Positions 17,513 to 24,700 are shown, counted from the stretch's first letter. The stretch is DNA of 64,000 nt from OLB23 sp965230965 (GCA_965230965.1 OZ246401.1:806001-870000); one strand, 5' to 3'. Made by a program: numbers and translations. The notes: a model not told the origin generated them from the letters alone.

Positions 17513-18343
17513 ATGGCTGACGATACTATAGATAAAGAGCTAAGCCAGGGTGGGAACATTGCCTCAATCTTTAGAGATCAAGCAGCAGTTGTTCGCGAAG
17601 AACTTCCTCCAATCCCAAAAGAAGAGTGGGAAAAAACTAGAAAAACCTTATCAAATGTTTCCAGAGCATTACCGGAAAGCGTACTTATTGGAGGTGGCAC
17701 TGCTTTAAGGTTGCACCTAGAGGCGAAAGGTCATAAGGTGCCGCATATGCCAATGATGGATATCGACATTGCGCTTGCGCAGGAGATATATGATCGAGTA
17801 CGAATGGCGATGCCTGTTCCTGGAGATGCTGATTTTCAGCCAGCGATTGACCCATTAGATTCTGCACGATTGGCGACTCTTCACGATTTGTTTAGAAGAA
17901 AAGGCGATGAAATTAGTGCCGAGAGCACCTCTCCGCAAAACTTCATTAAGCAACCTGATAAAGATATGGCATTAGAGGATAGGGGGACACATATGCATGT
18001 GGATGTGTTTCCAGCGGATACATCAAGCATGGATGTTTCAATGCTAACAATCGATGGACAGGTTGTAAAAGTAATGTCTCCTGAAGCCTTATTTGTAACA
18101 AGAGTACAACAGTTAGCACAAATTATGAGAGATCAAGGTGACAAGCAAACGATTGAAGTACCTCGAAAAATTCTACAGTACCTATCTTTAAACGGGTCGA
18201 TTATAGACGATGAAAAACTGAAAAAGGTTTTAGCAAGTCAGGGAGTCGATCTTGATCCAATTGCGTATGCGCAAGAACTTGATGCTAAACTGCGTGCTGG
18301 AATTGCCTCTGGAAGAATCGTGCTTGTTGATAAGTACCACTAA
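17513..18343 (+). CDS. nucleotidyltransferase-fold protein, AbiEii-like
   Basis: Protein of 276 aa. LIGGGTALRLHL followed by MDIDIAL fits the nucleotidyltransferase signature hG[GS]...Dh[DE]h (about residues 58-90), as in AbiEii/AbiGii (DUF1814) toxin-type enzymes, which transfer nucleotides to tRNA or protein. A third acidic position is likely in MHVDVFP (about residue 163). The C-terminal half is helical. No AbiEi-like antitoxin gene is adjacent, so a toxin role is uncertain. TGCTAAACT ends 6 nt before the ATG. It lies in the first repeat-bounded module. Confidence 0.6.
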   Translation: MADDTIDKELSQGGNIASIFRDQAAVVREELPPIPKEEWEKTRKTLSNVSRALPESVLIGGGTALRLHLEAKGHKVPHMPMMDIDIALAQEIYDRVRMAMPVPGDADFQPAIDPLDSARLATLHDLFRRKGDEISAESTSPQNFIKQPDKDMALEDRGTHMHVDVFPADTSSMDVSMLTIDGQVVKVMSPEALFVTRVQQLAQIMRDQGDKQTIEVPRKILQYLSLNGSIIDDEKLKKVLASQGVDLDPIAYAQELDAKLRAGIASGRIVLVDKYH

Positions 18344-18447
18344 TTTTGCAGGCATTAGTAAGCGAACTTCGAACAATTTGGAATAAAATCAACTCGTTGG
18401 ATCTTGGAAAAATTGATCAATTTCTCAATCATCAATCAAATACAGGC

Positions 18448-19044
18448 TTATGCGGATTCTAGCGGTTCTGAGGGTTCGTAGGCTGCAAATATGATACCCG
18501 TTGAGGTAATTTTTCCATCGGTCAATTTAAATTGCTCTGGCAATGTGCCTTCGGCGAATAGTTTTTTTCCAGTGCCAATAGTGATGGGAAATGTCCAAAG
18601 GTACATTCTATCTATAAGGTTATGTTTAAGTAGAGTTTGGATAAGGTTGCTACTGCCCCATACCCATAGGTCAGGGCCATCTGTATTTTTAAGCTTTTTT
18701 ATTTCCGCCACCACATCTCCCGTAATAAGTTCAGAATTGTTCCAAGGGAGTTCAACTGGATTATGAGAAACAACATACTTTTTCGCTTTACTATATGGTT
18801 TCCCCCAGTGAGGTTCATCTTCGTGGTGCGGCCAGAAAGCAGCAAAAATATCATACGTGCGTCTTCCAAAAAGCAGATCAAATTGATCAGCCTGTATTCT
18901 ATCAGTGATCTTATCGGCTTCTTCATCCCAACCAACCATCCAACCCCCATATTTAAATCCTTCTGAGGCATCCTCCTTCGATGCGCCCGGAGCTTGCATA
19001 ACGCCGTCAAGAGTAAGCATTGTGGTAGTTATGATTTTTCGCAT
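18448..19044 (-). CDS. dihydrofolate reductase-family (RibD C-terminal-like) protein
   Basis: 198-aa RibD_C/DHFR-like protein. It starts MRKIITTTMLTLDGVMQAPG, then FGRRTYDIFAAFWP (NADPH-binding strand) and LWVWGSSNLIQTLL, as in YwjB/YyaP-like bacterial reductases. Physiological substrate unknown. TGATATGAT ends 6 nt before the ATG. It shares the first repeat-bounded module with the nucleotidyltransferase gene, in convergent orientation. It is longer than and distinct from the 173-aa relative at 8949-9470. Confidence 0.86.
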   Translation of the reverse strand: MRKIITTTMLTLDGVMQAPGASKEDASEGFKYGGWMVGWDEEADKITDRIQADQFDLLFGRRTYDIFAAFWPHHEDEPHWGKPYSKAKKYVVSHNPVELPWNNSELITGDVVAEIKKLKNTDGPDLWVWGSSNLIQTLLKHNLIDRMYLWTFPITIGTGKKLFAEGTLPEQFKLTDGKITSTGIIFAAYEPSEPLESA

Positions 19045-19095
19045 AGTTAAATCATATCAAAGATGGAGAGTTCGATGATAGTACATCAAGGGTTG

Positions 19096-19130
19096 GCAGG
19101 GGCTGGTGCACGAAGTTGGAACTTATTTTA
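19096..19130 (+). repeat. cassette repeat r2
   Basis: GCAGGGGCTGGTGCACGAAG, then TTGGAACTTATTTTA. The TAA stop of the minus-strand gene at 19128-19754 lies inside the last bases of the repeat (19128-19130). Confidence 0.85.
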
Positions 19131-19754
19131 ATACGTAGTGTTTTCGAACTTCTCACCTTCTTTATATATCTTAATTATCCATTTTGTAACATAAGGCTTG
19201 AATGGTGCTGCAGCAAGAATGAGATTAATAACTCGATTTCCCTTATTACATATAGTACCCCCACTTCCGTCTCGTGGTCCTCCGCGCTCGCCAGATATGC
19301 CCATACATGACCATTGAGTACCAGATATATTTGTTTTGTTATTATAAAAGCTACTAACTGTATCAAAATCATCGGTGGTGTTCCAATTAAATTCTTTAAT
19401 GTCATGCAAATAATGAGGAACCGCATCTTCTGATCTTGGATAAACTGTTTTACTTATAAACTTCGAATTTGGATATATTGGGAAGCCAAGTAGCTCATCA
19501 TTATCATATTCTGTAAGTTCAAGTGGTGCTGGGGGTGGTATTTCTTCTTCATTTGGTAAAGGAGGTACATCTTTAATCGTTGGCTCAATATAGATATTCT
19601 TTTGCGGAATATTTGCTACTTTTTTTGTTACTTCTTGTCCTCGAGATAAAAATTTGTATCCGAAGAAACCAATACTGAATGAAATTAATGTCCCAATAAG
19701 AGTACCTATTATATAAGTCTTGATGGGTGGTGTTAATCGCGTCAAGGAAACCAT
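19128..19754 (-). CDS. membrane-anchored extracytoplasmic protein of unknown function
   Basis: 208-aa protein with one N-terminal transmembrane segment (about residues 12-35), a Pro/Glu-rich linker (about 55-78, PPLPNEEEIPPPAP) and a C-terminal domain with two Cys (CMG... TIC) that could form a disulfide outside the cell. No family recognised. Its stop codon lies within repeat r2. A TATAAT is only 1 nt before the chosen ATG, so the true start could be slightly downstream. Resembles in architecture the anchored protein at 21857-22480. Confidence 0.7.
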   Translation of the reverse strand: MVSLTRLTPPIKTYIIGTLIGTLISFSIGFFGYKFLSRGQEVTKKVANIPQKNIYIEPTIKDVPPLPNEEEIPPPAPLELTEYDNDELLGFPIYPNSKFISKTVYPRSEDAVPHYLHDIKEFNWNTTDDFDTVSSFYNNKTNISGTQWSCMGISGERGGPRDGSGGTICNKGNRVINLILAAAPFKPYVTKWIIKIYKEGEKFENTTY

Positions 19755-19798
19755 TATTATATTGTTTCACATCAGAGAGCATCAAACAACCTATTCTT

Positions 19799-19833
19799 GC
19801 AGGGGCTGGTGAACTATGTTGGAACGTATTTTG
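19799..19833 (+). repeat. cassette repeat r3
   Basis: GCAGGGGCTGGTGAACTATG, then TTGGAACGTATTTTG. It separates the anchored-protein module from the GC-rich GIN-protein module. The preceding CTTGCAGGGG closely matches the TTTGCAGGGG at the 3' end of tRNA-Trp. Confidence 0.85.
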
Positions 19834-19877
19834 TCTCAAGTTTCGGCTAGGTTAAACCTTTTTGAGCTCAAGTCGAC

Positions 19878-19905
19878 TTGACATCCTATAGTATTATGAT
19901 ATAAT
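19878..19905 (+). promoter_or_regulatory. near-consensus promoter of the GIN-protein gene
   Basis: TTGACA at 19878-19883, a 16-nt spacer, then TATAAT at 19900-19905, preceded by TG (extended -10, TGATATAAT). Predicted start of transcription is near 19912, giving a leader of about 220 nt. It is the best sigma-70-type promoter in the window. Confidence 0.8.
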
Positions 19906-19989
19906 TGATGTATTAGCTTTGATGAAAATACGCTTTTGCAGTTTATTCTAGTCAGGGCTATTTTTTTTGCACTTTGAAATCGTTTTCTT

Positions 19990-20103
19990 CGTCCAGGCGA
20001 AGGTTGTGGAAGCAAATTAATTGTTTTTACAACCTTCGCTGTATTGGCATGTTATGCTGATACGCTGGACGGAGCGAATGCAAACCTTAGAGGATAACCG
20101 TCC
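19990..20103 (+). promoter_or_regulatory. structured mRNA leader with alternative stems
   Basis: An inner stem of 11 bp (19997-20007 with 20029-20039) is nested in an outer 7-bp stem (CGTCCAG 19990-19996 with CTGGACG 20065-20071). The GGACGG at 20067-20072 can instead pair with CCGTCC at 20098-20103, which is exclusive with the outer stem. The ribosome-binding site (AGGAG, 20123-20127) lies just downstream. The layout resembles a riboswitch, RNA thermometer or protein-binding leader; no known class was recognised. Confidence 0.5.
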
Positions 20104-20135
20104 ACCTCAACCCCATCTACACAGGAGATACTCAA

Positions 20136-21074
20136 TTGAGCACGCTAATCGGGACAATCAACGGCAAGAGGGTGTTCTCGGACAAGACGGTCGCATCGAT
20201 CGTCAACTCCGTCATCACCTTCACGGATGGAAGTTGGTGTAATGTGGATACCGGTGAAGTCGTGAACAACGGCTCCGGTTCCATCAGCATCGGCAACCCT
20301 GGCACGTCGACCGAGAAGACAACGGTCGGTCCAACGCTGTACAACGGCAGTGCCTTGGAAGTACGTGGAATCCAAGCAGATCTCGATGTCGTCACCAATG
20401 ACGGGTCGGGCTGCGAGGTCACCATGACCGGTCCCGAAGGTCAGCTCAAGGCCATCAAGGTCAGCGAGCGAGATGGGACACTCATCATCGAGGGCGAAGG
20501 CTCCGGTGGTGGTGTGAGCGGCGTGACCATCATCTCAGGAGGTGGTTCGTCGACCATCCGGGCAGGTCAGATCAGCAGTGGTTCGGTGGTCATCGGCGGT
20601 CGTGGCATCTCCATCGGCGGGGGTGGGAGCGGCCAGAACGAGGTGAAGATCACCGTCAAGGTGCCCAAGGGGGCGGCGGTCGATCTCACAGATGTGGACG
20701 GCAAGATCGGTGTCGGCGATACGGAAGGTGCACTCCGGCTCAGCATGGGCGGCGAGTCGAACATCCGTGTAGGTCGGATCGGCAAGCTGCGTGCTCGTCT
20801 CTCCGGCTCGAGCAAGATGGACATCGTACATGTCGTTGGGGATGTCAGCATAAATGTCAGCGGTACCGGCAGCATCAACATCGCCGGTGGCGAGGTCAAT
20901 GAGCTGACAGTCAGCCTCAGTGGCATGGGCAACGTACGCTTCGGTGGAACGGCTCAGGAAGCTGATCTGTCGGTGAGCGGCATGGGCAACGTTCATGTAG
21001 CCACAGTAGTCAATCGTCCGCATCGCTCGATGAGCGGAATGGGCGGGATCACGGTTGGCAATTGGAGGGACTGA
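20136..21074 (+). CDS. GIN-type (DUF2807-like) beta-repeat protein, TTG start
   Basis: 312-aa Gly/Ser/Val-rich protein. The C-terminal half (about residues 165-300) has repeated short strands with SGMGNVR, SGTGSIN and SGMGNVHV turns. This is the right-handed beta-helix pattern of the head-GIN/DUF2807 and DUF4097 adhesin-like domains. No signal peptide, so location is uncertain. The TTG start is chosen because AGGAG lies 8 nt before it and no ATG fits. Composition is strongly GC-rich compared with the flanking AT-rich genes, suggesting a different origin or expression regime. It has its own promoter, structured leader and terminator and is bounded by repeats r3 and r4. Confidence 0.8.
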   Translation: MSTLIGTINGKRVFSDKTVASIVNSVITFTDGSWCNVDTGEVVNNGSGSISIGNPGTSTEKTTVGPTLYNGSALEVRGIQADLDVVTNDGSGCEVTMTGPEGQLKAIKVSERDGTLIIEGEGSGGGVSGVTIISGGGSSTIRAGQISSGSVVIGGRGISIGGGGSGQNEVKITVKVPKGAAVDLTDVDGKIGVGDTEGALRLSMGGESNIRVGRIGKLRARLSGSSKMDIVHVVGDVSINVSGTGSINIAGGEVNELTVSLSGMGNVRFGGTAQEADLSVSGMGNVHVATVVNRPHRSMSGMGGITVGNWRD

Positions 21075-21097
21075 ACTCAAGGTTTCGAAGTGCAGAG

Positions 21098-21137
21098 GGC
21101 GCGGCGCAGGGTAAAACTTGTGTCCGCGCCTTTTGCG
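21098..21137 (+). terminator. GC-rich rho-independent terminator
   Basis: GGCGCGG (21098-21104) pairs with CCGCGCC (21124-21130) around a 19-nt loop and is followed by TTTTGCGTTT. It ends the GIN-protein transcript. Confidence 0.8.
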
Positions 21138-21224
21138 TTTATAAGCCTCTCTACTTCATATAATTATTTCTTGTCAAGAATATTCACGTTCGTATTTATA
21201 TTCGGACTTTTGTAGTAGGCTAAA

Positions 21225-21259
21225 GCAGAGGCTGGTGAACGAAGTTGGAATGTACTATT
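21225..21259 (+). repeat. cassette repeat r4
   Basis: GCAGAGGCTGGTGAACGAAG, then TTGGAATGTACTATTC, one of the more diverged copies. The TAG stop of the minus-strand deaminase gene (21255-21257) lies within it. Confidence 0.8.
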
Positions 21260-21758
21260 CAACTGTATAATATCTTGCCGCATCTGTATTCCCTATTCGA
21301 ATAAAATAGTTTTTCATCAATTCTCGAGATTGCTCCCGTAAATCATCAAACGGTTCATTAATGATTTTTATATCAGCGAAGAATCTATGAAATTGATCTT
21401 GCGCGTTTAAATCACTTATTCCCCCTTTGTGTGGGTCTTTTAATGCTGAATAAATACTGGCGATATTTGTTCGTGCAATGAAAAAACTACAGCCAAAGCA
21501 GGGCTCAAGTGATGAAAACAGAAAATGATGATTATCTGAACTTCTATTGATAGCTTTTCCTAATTTCCGTAATGCTAATATTTCAGCATGTGCTGTTATA
21601 TCGCTTGTAGTCGAGCACTCATTCATTTCAGATGCAACTATATTGCCATCTAAATCAACAATGATTGCTCCAATAGGATAATTTCCTTTTTCAAAGGCAG
21701 TTTGAGCATTTTTAAGTGATTCTCCAAGATATGAACGGATTTGCGAGTCAGTGAACAT
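21255..21758 (-). CDS. cytidine/deoxycytidylate-type zinc deaminase
   Basis: 167-aa nucleoside or nucleotide deaminase. Zinc and catalytic residues are complete: HAEILAL (His ligand and Glu proton shuttle) and PCFGC (two Cys ligands). The PCFGC loop differs from the PCxMC of TadA, so tRNA wobble deamination is less likely; guanine, cytosine or a free nucleoside may be the substrate. TGGTATACT ends 6 nt before the ATG. Its stop codon is inside repeat r4, making it a single-gene module. Confidence 0.85.
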   Translation of the reverse strand: MFTDSQIRSYLGESLKNAQTAFEKGNYPIGAIIVDLDGNIVASEMNECSTTSDITAHAEILALRKLGKAINRSSDNHHFLFSSLEPCFGCSFFIARTNIASIYSALKDPHKGGISDLNAQDQFHRFFADIKIINEPFDDLREQSRELMKNYFIRIGNTDAARYYTVE

Positions 21759-21805
21759 ACCTGAAGTATACCAAGAAGTTCTTACGTCGCATATTAGCTG
21801 TAGGT

Positions 21806-21864
21806 ATATGAACTATGTTGGAACCTTTAGCAGGGGCTGGTGCACGAAGTTGGAACTTATTTTG
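21806..21864 (+). repeat. cassette repeat r5 with a preceding half copy
   Basis: A partial copy (TGAACTATGTTGGAACC, about 21809-21825) is followed by a full copy at 21830-21864 (GCAGGGGCTGGTGCACGAAG, then TTGGAACTTATTTTG). The full copy contains the TAA stop (21857-21859) of the next minus-strand gene. The half copy looks like the remnant of a lost module. Confidence 0.85.
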
Positions 21865-22480
21865 CAAGCTCGATTCCCTCAAATGATTGGAGTATTTTTT
21901 TAACCGTATCCTCATAATCTGAAGTATTTTCCTCCTTCATTACAAACTCTATCTGGATAGGCAACCTTACATAGCCATCGATAATATACACATTTGGTAA
22001 GCAATTATCTTTAATGTGTATTTTTTTAGAACCAAAAGTATAGCTTTTACTATTGATAAAGTCATCTGGTCCTTGATTGCAACCATGACCAAAGTCGTTA
22101 TGTAAAGATATGCCACTGAATCCATTATTAGGACTAAGGTATATAGTGTGTCCTCCATTAAGTTTTTCCAAGTGCCAATCAGTAGGATAACTAAACGAAA
22201 AATTATATACATTATCTGTATAAGTAGATAGATTATCTAGTACTTTTACGGAACCTCCTCTACTTAATGGGCCATCGCTTTCAGTTGTCGTTGGAGTGGC
22301 AATTGGAACTGATGGGGAGACTGCTTTCTCTGATGCTGCAGAAGGAATAGTTGAAGAGGTGTGTGATATACGATTTCCTACCACAATACCTAGTCCAAAG
22401 AGAATAAATCCTATTATTAAGAATTTACTTACTGGAAAAAAACCTTTGAATTCATTTTGAGGTTTTGACAAAGGATCCAT
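21857..22480 (-). CDS. membrane-anchored extracytoplasmic protein (PsbP-like sequence)
   Basis: 207-aa protein with one N-terminal transmembrane segment (about residues 19-40) and a Ser/Thr/Pro linker (41-75). Its exterior domain begins YNFSFSYPTDWHLEK, a sequence typical of PsbP-like/DUF1795-like secreted domains in Gram-positive and CPR bacteria. Two Cys (GHGC, DNCL) may form a disulfide. Function unknown. The stop codon lies inside repeat r5. TATGCT ends 6 nt before the ATG. tRNA-Trp is 58 nt upstream. Confidence 0.72.
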   Translation of the reverse strand: MDPLSKPQNEFKGFFPVSKFLIIGFILFGLGIVVGNRISHTSSTIPSAASEKAVSPSVPIATPTTTESDGPLSRGGSVKVLDNLSTYTDNVYNFSFSYPTDWHLEKLNGGHTIYLSPNNGFSGISLHNDFGHGCNQGPDDFINSKSYTFGSKKIHIKDNCLPNVYIIDGYVRLPIQIEFVMKEENTSDYEDTVKKILQSFEGIELAK

Positions 22481-22538
22481 GATTTAAGCATACATAAAAA
22501 GGAGTAAAATATCAGCCATCGAATTTTTTTTACCTTTG

Positions 22539-22609
22539 CAGGGGTGGAGGGAATCGAACCCCCAATAGAGGTTTTGGAGACCTCTGTTATACCATTTAAC
22601 TACACCCCT
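22539..22609 (-). tRNA. tRNA-Trp(CCA)
   Basis: Minus-strand cloverleaf: acceptor AGGGGTG/CACCCCT, D arm GTTA/TAAC, anticodon stem GAGGT/ACCTC with loop CTCCAAA (anticodon CCA), and a TTCGATT T-loop. The 3' CCA is not encoded (GCAA follows the acceptor). Its 3' end reads TTTGCAGGGGTGG on the plus strand, strikingly like the start of the cassette repeats that lie downstream of it. Confidence 0.93.
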
Positions 22610-22670
22610 AATTACGCCGTTCTGTAGGCAATTATAGAGTACTCGCCTCTCAATTTGAAGTCATAGATGA

Positions 22671-22715
22671 AATTGACCCTTTATATGACCCAAAACGGGT
22701 CTTATTTATCTATAA
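22671..22715. repeat. GACCC-hairpin repeat, copy 3
   Basis: TTGACCCTT then TATGACCC-AAAAC-GGGTC, followed by TTATTTATCTATAA as in copy 2. It sits immediately downstream of the stop of the minus-strand AlkD-like gene and upstream of tRNA-Trp, consistent with a terminator-like role. Confidence 0.7.
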
Positions 22716-22722
22716 GAAAAAA

Positions 22723-23430
22723 TCAAGCCGCATGCTTTGCACGCATATATTTTTGTCGTTCTTTTTCTGGAAATTTTTCTATCGCATAACGAAGCATGGT
22801 GCGCGGCATGGTCGCAGCATACTTATGGAGGAATTCTTTTTCTTTTTCTACATCCCGCTTCCCTACTTCTCGCAACATCCATCCTACCGCCTTATGAATT
22901 AAATCATGTGCATCATGCAATAAGATTTCAGAAATTTTTATTGTGTCATCATATTCACCTTTACCAATAAAATATGATGTTGCAATAATAGCTACTCTCT
23001 TTTCCCACAGATCTTTAGAACGTGCTAAATCATACAAAATAGAACGGTCCTCTTCATACAAATACCCGCCCACGATCTTCCCCGCTGAAAGATCCACAAG
23101 GTCCCAGTTGTTTATATGTCTAAGTGATCTGATGTAAAAATTAAAAATGCGGCGTCTTTCTTCCCCACTCCCCTTTTCAAAATTATGTACGAGGATGAGT
23201 AAAGCGATGAGACGTTTTTCATGAATTTTTGATGCGAGCAACTTTGCAATGTCTGCGTATGACATGCTCGCATATTTTTTTGCATACACTCTCGACTTTG
23301 GTACAGTCAATCCAAGAAATATATCACCCTCTCCATATTGGCCTTTACCAGTTTTGAAAAATCGCTGCAGAGCTGCAGATCTTTCGGAGTCTTTGAGTGT
23401 ATCCAATTCCTTCTCGAGTTCTTTTAGCAT
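22723..23430 (-). CDS. DNA alkylation repair protein, AlkD family
   Basis: 235-aa HEAT-like repeat protein of the AlkD/AlkC family, which excises bulky or cationic alkylated bases such as 3-methyladenine. Family signatures: INNWDLVDLS, WEKRVAIIAT (the Trp and Arg line the DNA groove) and HKAVGWMLREVGKRD (catalytic Asp region). The start MLKELEKEL at 23430 is chosen; a longer frame would run into tRNA-Arg, which ends only 9 nt upstream, so the mRNA is probably generated by tRNA processing. No LexA box seen. Confidence 0.9.
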   Translation of the reverse strand: MLKELEKELDTLKDSERSAALQRFFKTGKGQYGEGDIFLGLTVPKSRVYAKKYASMSYADIAKLLASKIHEKRLIALLILVHNFEKGSGEERRRIFNFYIRSLRHINNWDLVDLSAGKIVGGYLYEEDRSILYDLARSKDLWEKRVAIIATSYFIGKGEYDDTIKISEILLHDAHDLIHKAVGWMLREVGKRDVEKEKEFLHKYAATMPRTMLRYAIEKFPEKERQKYMRAKHAA

Positions 23431-23439
23431 GTGTGTGGG

Positions 23440-23512
23440 CGTTCCCGGGAGGAGTCGAACCTCCAACCTTTGGTTCCGCAAACCAACGCTCTATCCTTTG
23501 AGCTACGGGAAC
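23440..23512 (-). tRNA. tRNA-Arg(GCG)
   Basis: Minus-strand cloverleaf: acceptor GTTCCCG/CGGGAAC, D arm GCTC/GAGC, anticodon stem TTGGT/ACCAA with loop TTGCGGA, variable AGGTT and T arm GGAGG/CCTCC. The anticodon reads GCG (Arg CGC/CGU). The CCA end is not encoded. Most bacteria read this box with an A34 (ACG) tRNA modified by TadA, so GCG is notable. Confidence 0.93.
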
Positions 23513-23556
23513 TGGCTGAACAGGCTTATTATACCCTAATTTGGTATACTTTAGGT

Positions 23557-23910
23557 ATGAAAGAATACAAAGAGCCCACAACAATCAAAGGTCTTCAAGA
23601 AAAACTTGCAAACAATGAGCAAGCACTGCGCATTGAATTTCGATCACTTACAAAAAAGGAAAAAGATATTTTGATGAAGACGGTTAAGCTTCAAGAAGAG
23701 GTTGGCGAATTGGCAAATGAGATTTTGGCGGTTCTCGCGTTACAACGAAAATCAAAACTCGCAAATTTTAAAATGGCCAATTTATATGCAGAATTTAGTG
23801 ATGTTATTATTGCATCGACGAGTCTTGCAAATGCACTCGGGGTAGATCTTGATCGTGCTATCAGAAAAAAAATGGAAACGCTTCTGACGGAATACACAAA
23901 AGATCGGTAA
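23557..23910 (+). CDS. MazG-like nucleotide pyrophosphohydrolase
   Basis: 117-aa all-helical MazG-like protein. The metal-binding pattern EExxE...ExxD is visible (LQEEVGELANE and YAEFSDVIIA). It is predicted to cleave nucleoside triphosphates to monophosphate and PPi, either for house-cleaning or stringent-response tuning. The start at 23557 is chosen because TGGTATACT ends 6 nt before it, although the frame is open upstream through antisense tRNA sequence. Confidence 0.83.
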   Translation: MKEYKEPTTIKGLQEKLANNEQALRIEFRSLTKKEKDILMKTVKLQEEVGELANEILAVLALQRKSKLANFKMANLYAEFSDVIIASTSLANALGVDLDRAIRKKMETLLTEYTKDR

Positions 23911-23930
23911 ATATGATATACTGAGCGTAT

Positions 23931-24419
23931 ATGATAAACAAAAAAACTTCAAAACTTGGTATTGGTTTAGTTTTAGGCGCTGCTGCGGGTGCGATTGCTG
24001 GCCTGTTTTTTGCGCCAAAAGCTGGTAAAGAACTTCGCAAAGATGCAAAAAAACTCTATGATCAAATTTCAAAGAATCCAGAGGCTGCGGTAAAAGATAT
24101 TTTTGGTAAAGTTTCAAAAGAATCTGTTGATTTGTATCAAAAAGCACAAAAAGAAGTAGTCGCACAATTGGGTAGCCTTTCAAAAAACGCGAAAGGACTC
24201 GATACAGGAAAATATAAAGACATAGCCATGCAAGCAGTTGAAAAAGTAAAAGCTGATCACGAATTACCACAGGATCAGCTGAAAAAGCTTACGGCATATC
24301 TGGAAAAAGATATAAAAAAGCTTGTGGGTGCTGATGCAAAGAAAGCTACAAAATCTGCTACAAAAACAGCCAAAAAAGTAGTGAAGGCTGTAAAGAAAAC
24401 GGTCAAGAAAGTTTCTTAA
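23931..24419 (+). CDS. YtxH-domain membrane protein
   Basis: 162-aa protein with a Gly/Ala-rich transmembrane segment (about residues 9-28) ending in FAPKAGKELRKDAK, the hallmark of YtxH (gas-vesicle-like) proteins. A helical middle follows, then a highly basic tail (residues ~135-162, repeated Lys-Lys-Ala-Thr), which could bind nucleic acid or acidic phospholipid. Function is unknown; YtxH is stress-induced in Bacillus. TGATATACT lies 8 nt before the ATG, 20 nt after the MazG-like gene. Confidence 0.8.
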   Translation: MINKKTSKLGIGLVLGAAAGAIAGLFFAPKAGKELRKDAKKLYDQISKNPEAAVKDIFGKVSKESVDLYQKAQKEVVAQLGSLSKNAKGLDTGKYKDIAMQAVEKVKADHELPQDQLKKLTAYLEKDIKKLVGADAKKATKSATKTAKKVVKAVKKTVKKVS

Positions 24420-24431
24420 ACCACCTTCAAT

Positions 24432-24460
24432 TTGACCACTTCGATCTATTTTGATATACT
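24432..24460 (+). promoter_or_regulatory. near-consensus promoter of GC-rich small gene
   Basis: TTGACC (24432-24437), 17-nt spacer, TATACT (24455-24460) with TG extension. Predicted 5' UTR about 33 nt, unlike the leaderless AT-rich genes. Confidence 0.75.
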
Positions 24461-24499
24461 TATTATTCTAATCCGGTCGGTCAACAACAGGAGCACAGC

Positions 24500-24700
24500 A
24501 TGACAACAACCGTCAAGGTGAAAAATATTGCTGAGGCAGTCGGTGACTGCTCACAGCTCGTCGTCGGACAAGAAGTCGAATACGACTTCCCGAATGAGGT
24601 GGGTGGCGAGGAAATTGGAGCCCTGGGGGCCCAGATTCAAAGCGCCTATACCCACAAGACCTTTGATGTCAGGGGCACGCGCGTCAAGCGAACCCGCTGA
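24500..24700 (+). CDS. GC-rich small protein of unknown function
   Basis: 66-aa protein (MTTTVKVKNIAEAVGD...). Beta-rich in appearance with one Cys and a basic end (RGTRVKRTR). No family recognised. Strong expression signals: near-consensus promoter, AGGAG 6 nt before the ATG, and a very stable terminator. GC content is far above its neighbours. The complete transcription unit suggests an abundant, independently regulated small protein. Confidence 0.75.
   Translation: MTTTVKVKNIAEAVGDCSQLVVGQEVEYDFPNEVGGEEIGALGAQIQSAYTHKTFDVRGTRVKRTR

Noticed and set aside
18346..18462. 38-codon TTG-start frame after the nucleotidyltransferase, and a degenerate cassette repeat
   Set aside because: No start signal or motif; resemblance to the repeat (GCAGG...GAAC) is too weak. 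It might be a gene remnant.
20535..21080. Antisense 181-aa ORF opposite the GIN-protein gene
   Set aside because: High GC in the sense gene keeps antisense frames open. The product is low complexity and lacks a ribosome-binding site; the sense strand has promoter, leader, ribosome-binding site and terminator.
21255..21758. TadA tRNA adenosine deaminase
   Set aside because: The zinc loop is PCFGC instead of PCxMC, and the only Arg tRNA seen has G34, not A34.
17463..21864. Classical integron attC sites
   Set aside because: The repeats are short, lack R''/L''/L'/R' symmetry and GTTRRRY cores, and no IntI-type integrase with the added domain was seen. Similarity to a tRNA 3' end fits better.
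17463..21864. CRISPR array
   Set aside because: Repeats are separated by kilobase gene modules rather than uniform spacers, and no cas genes are present.
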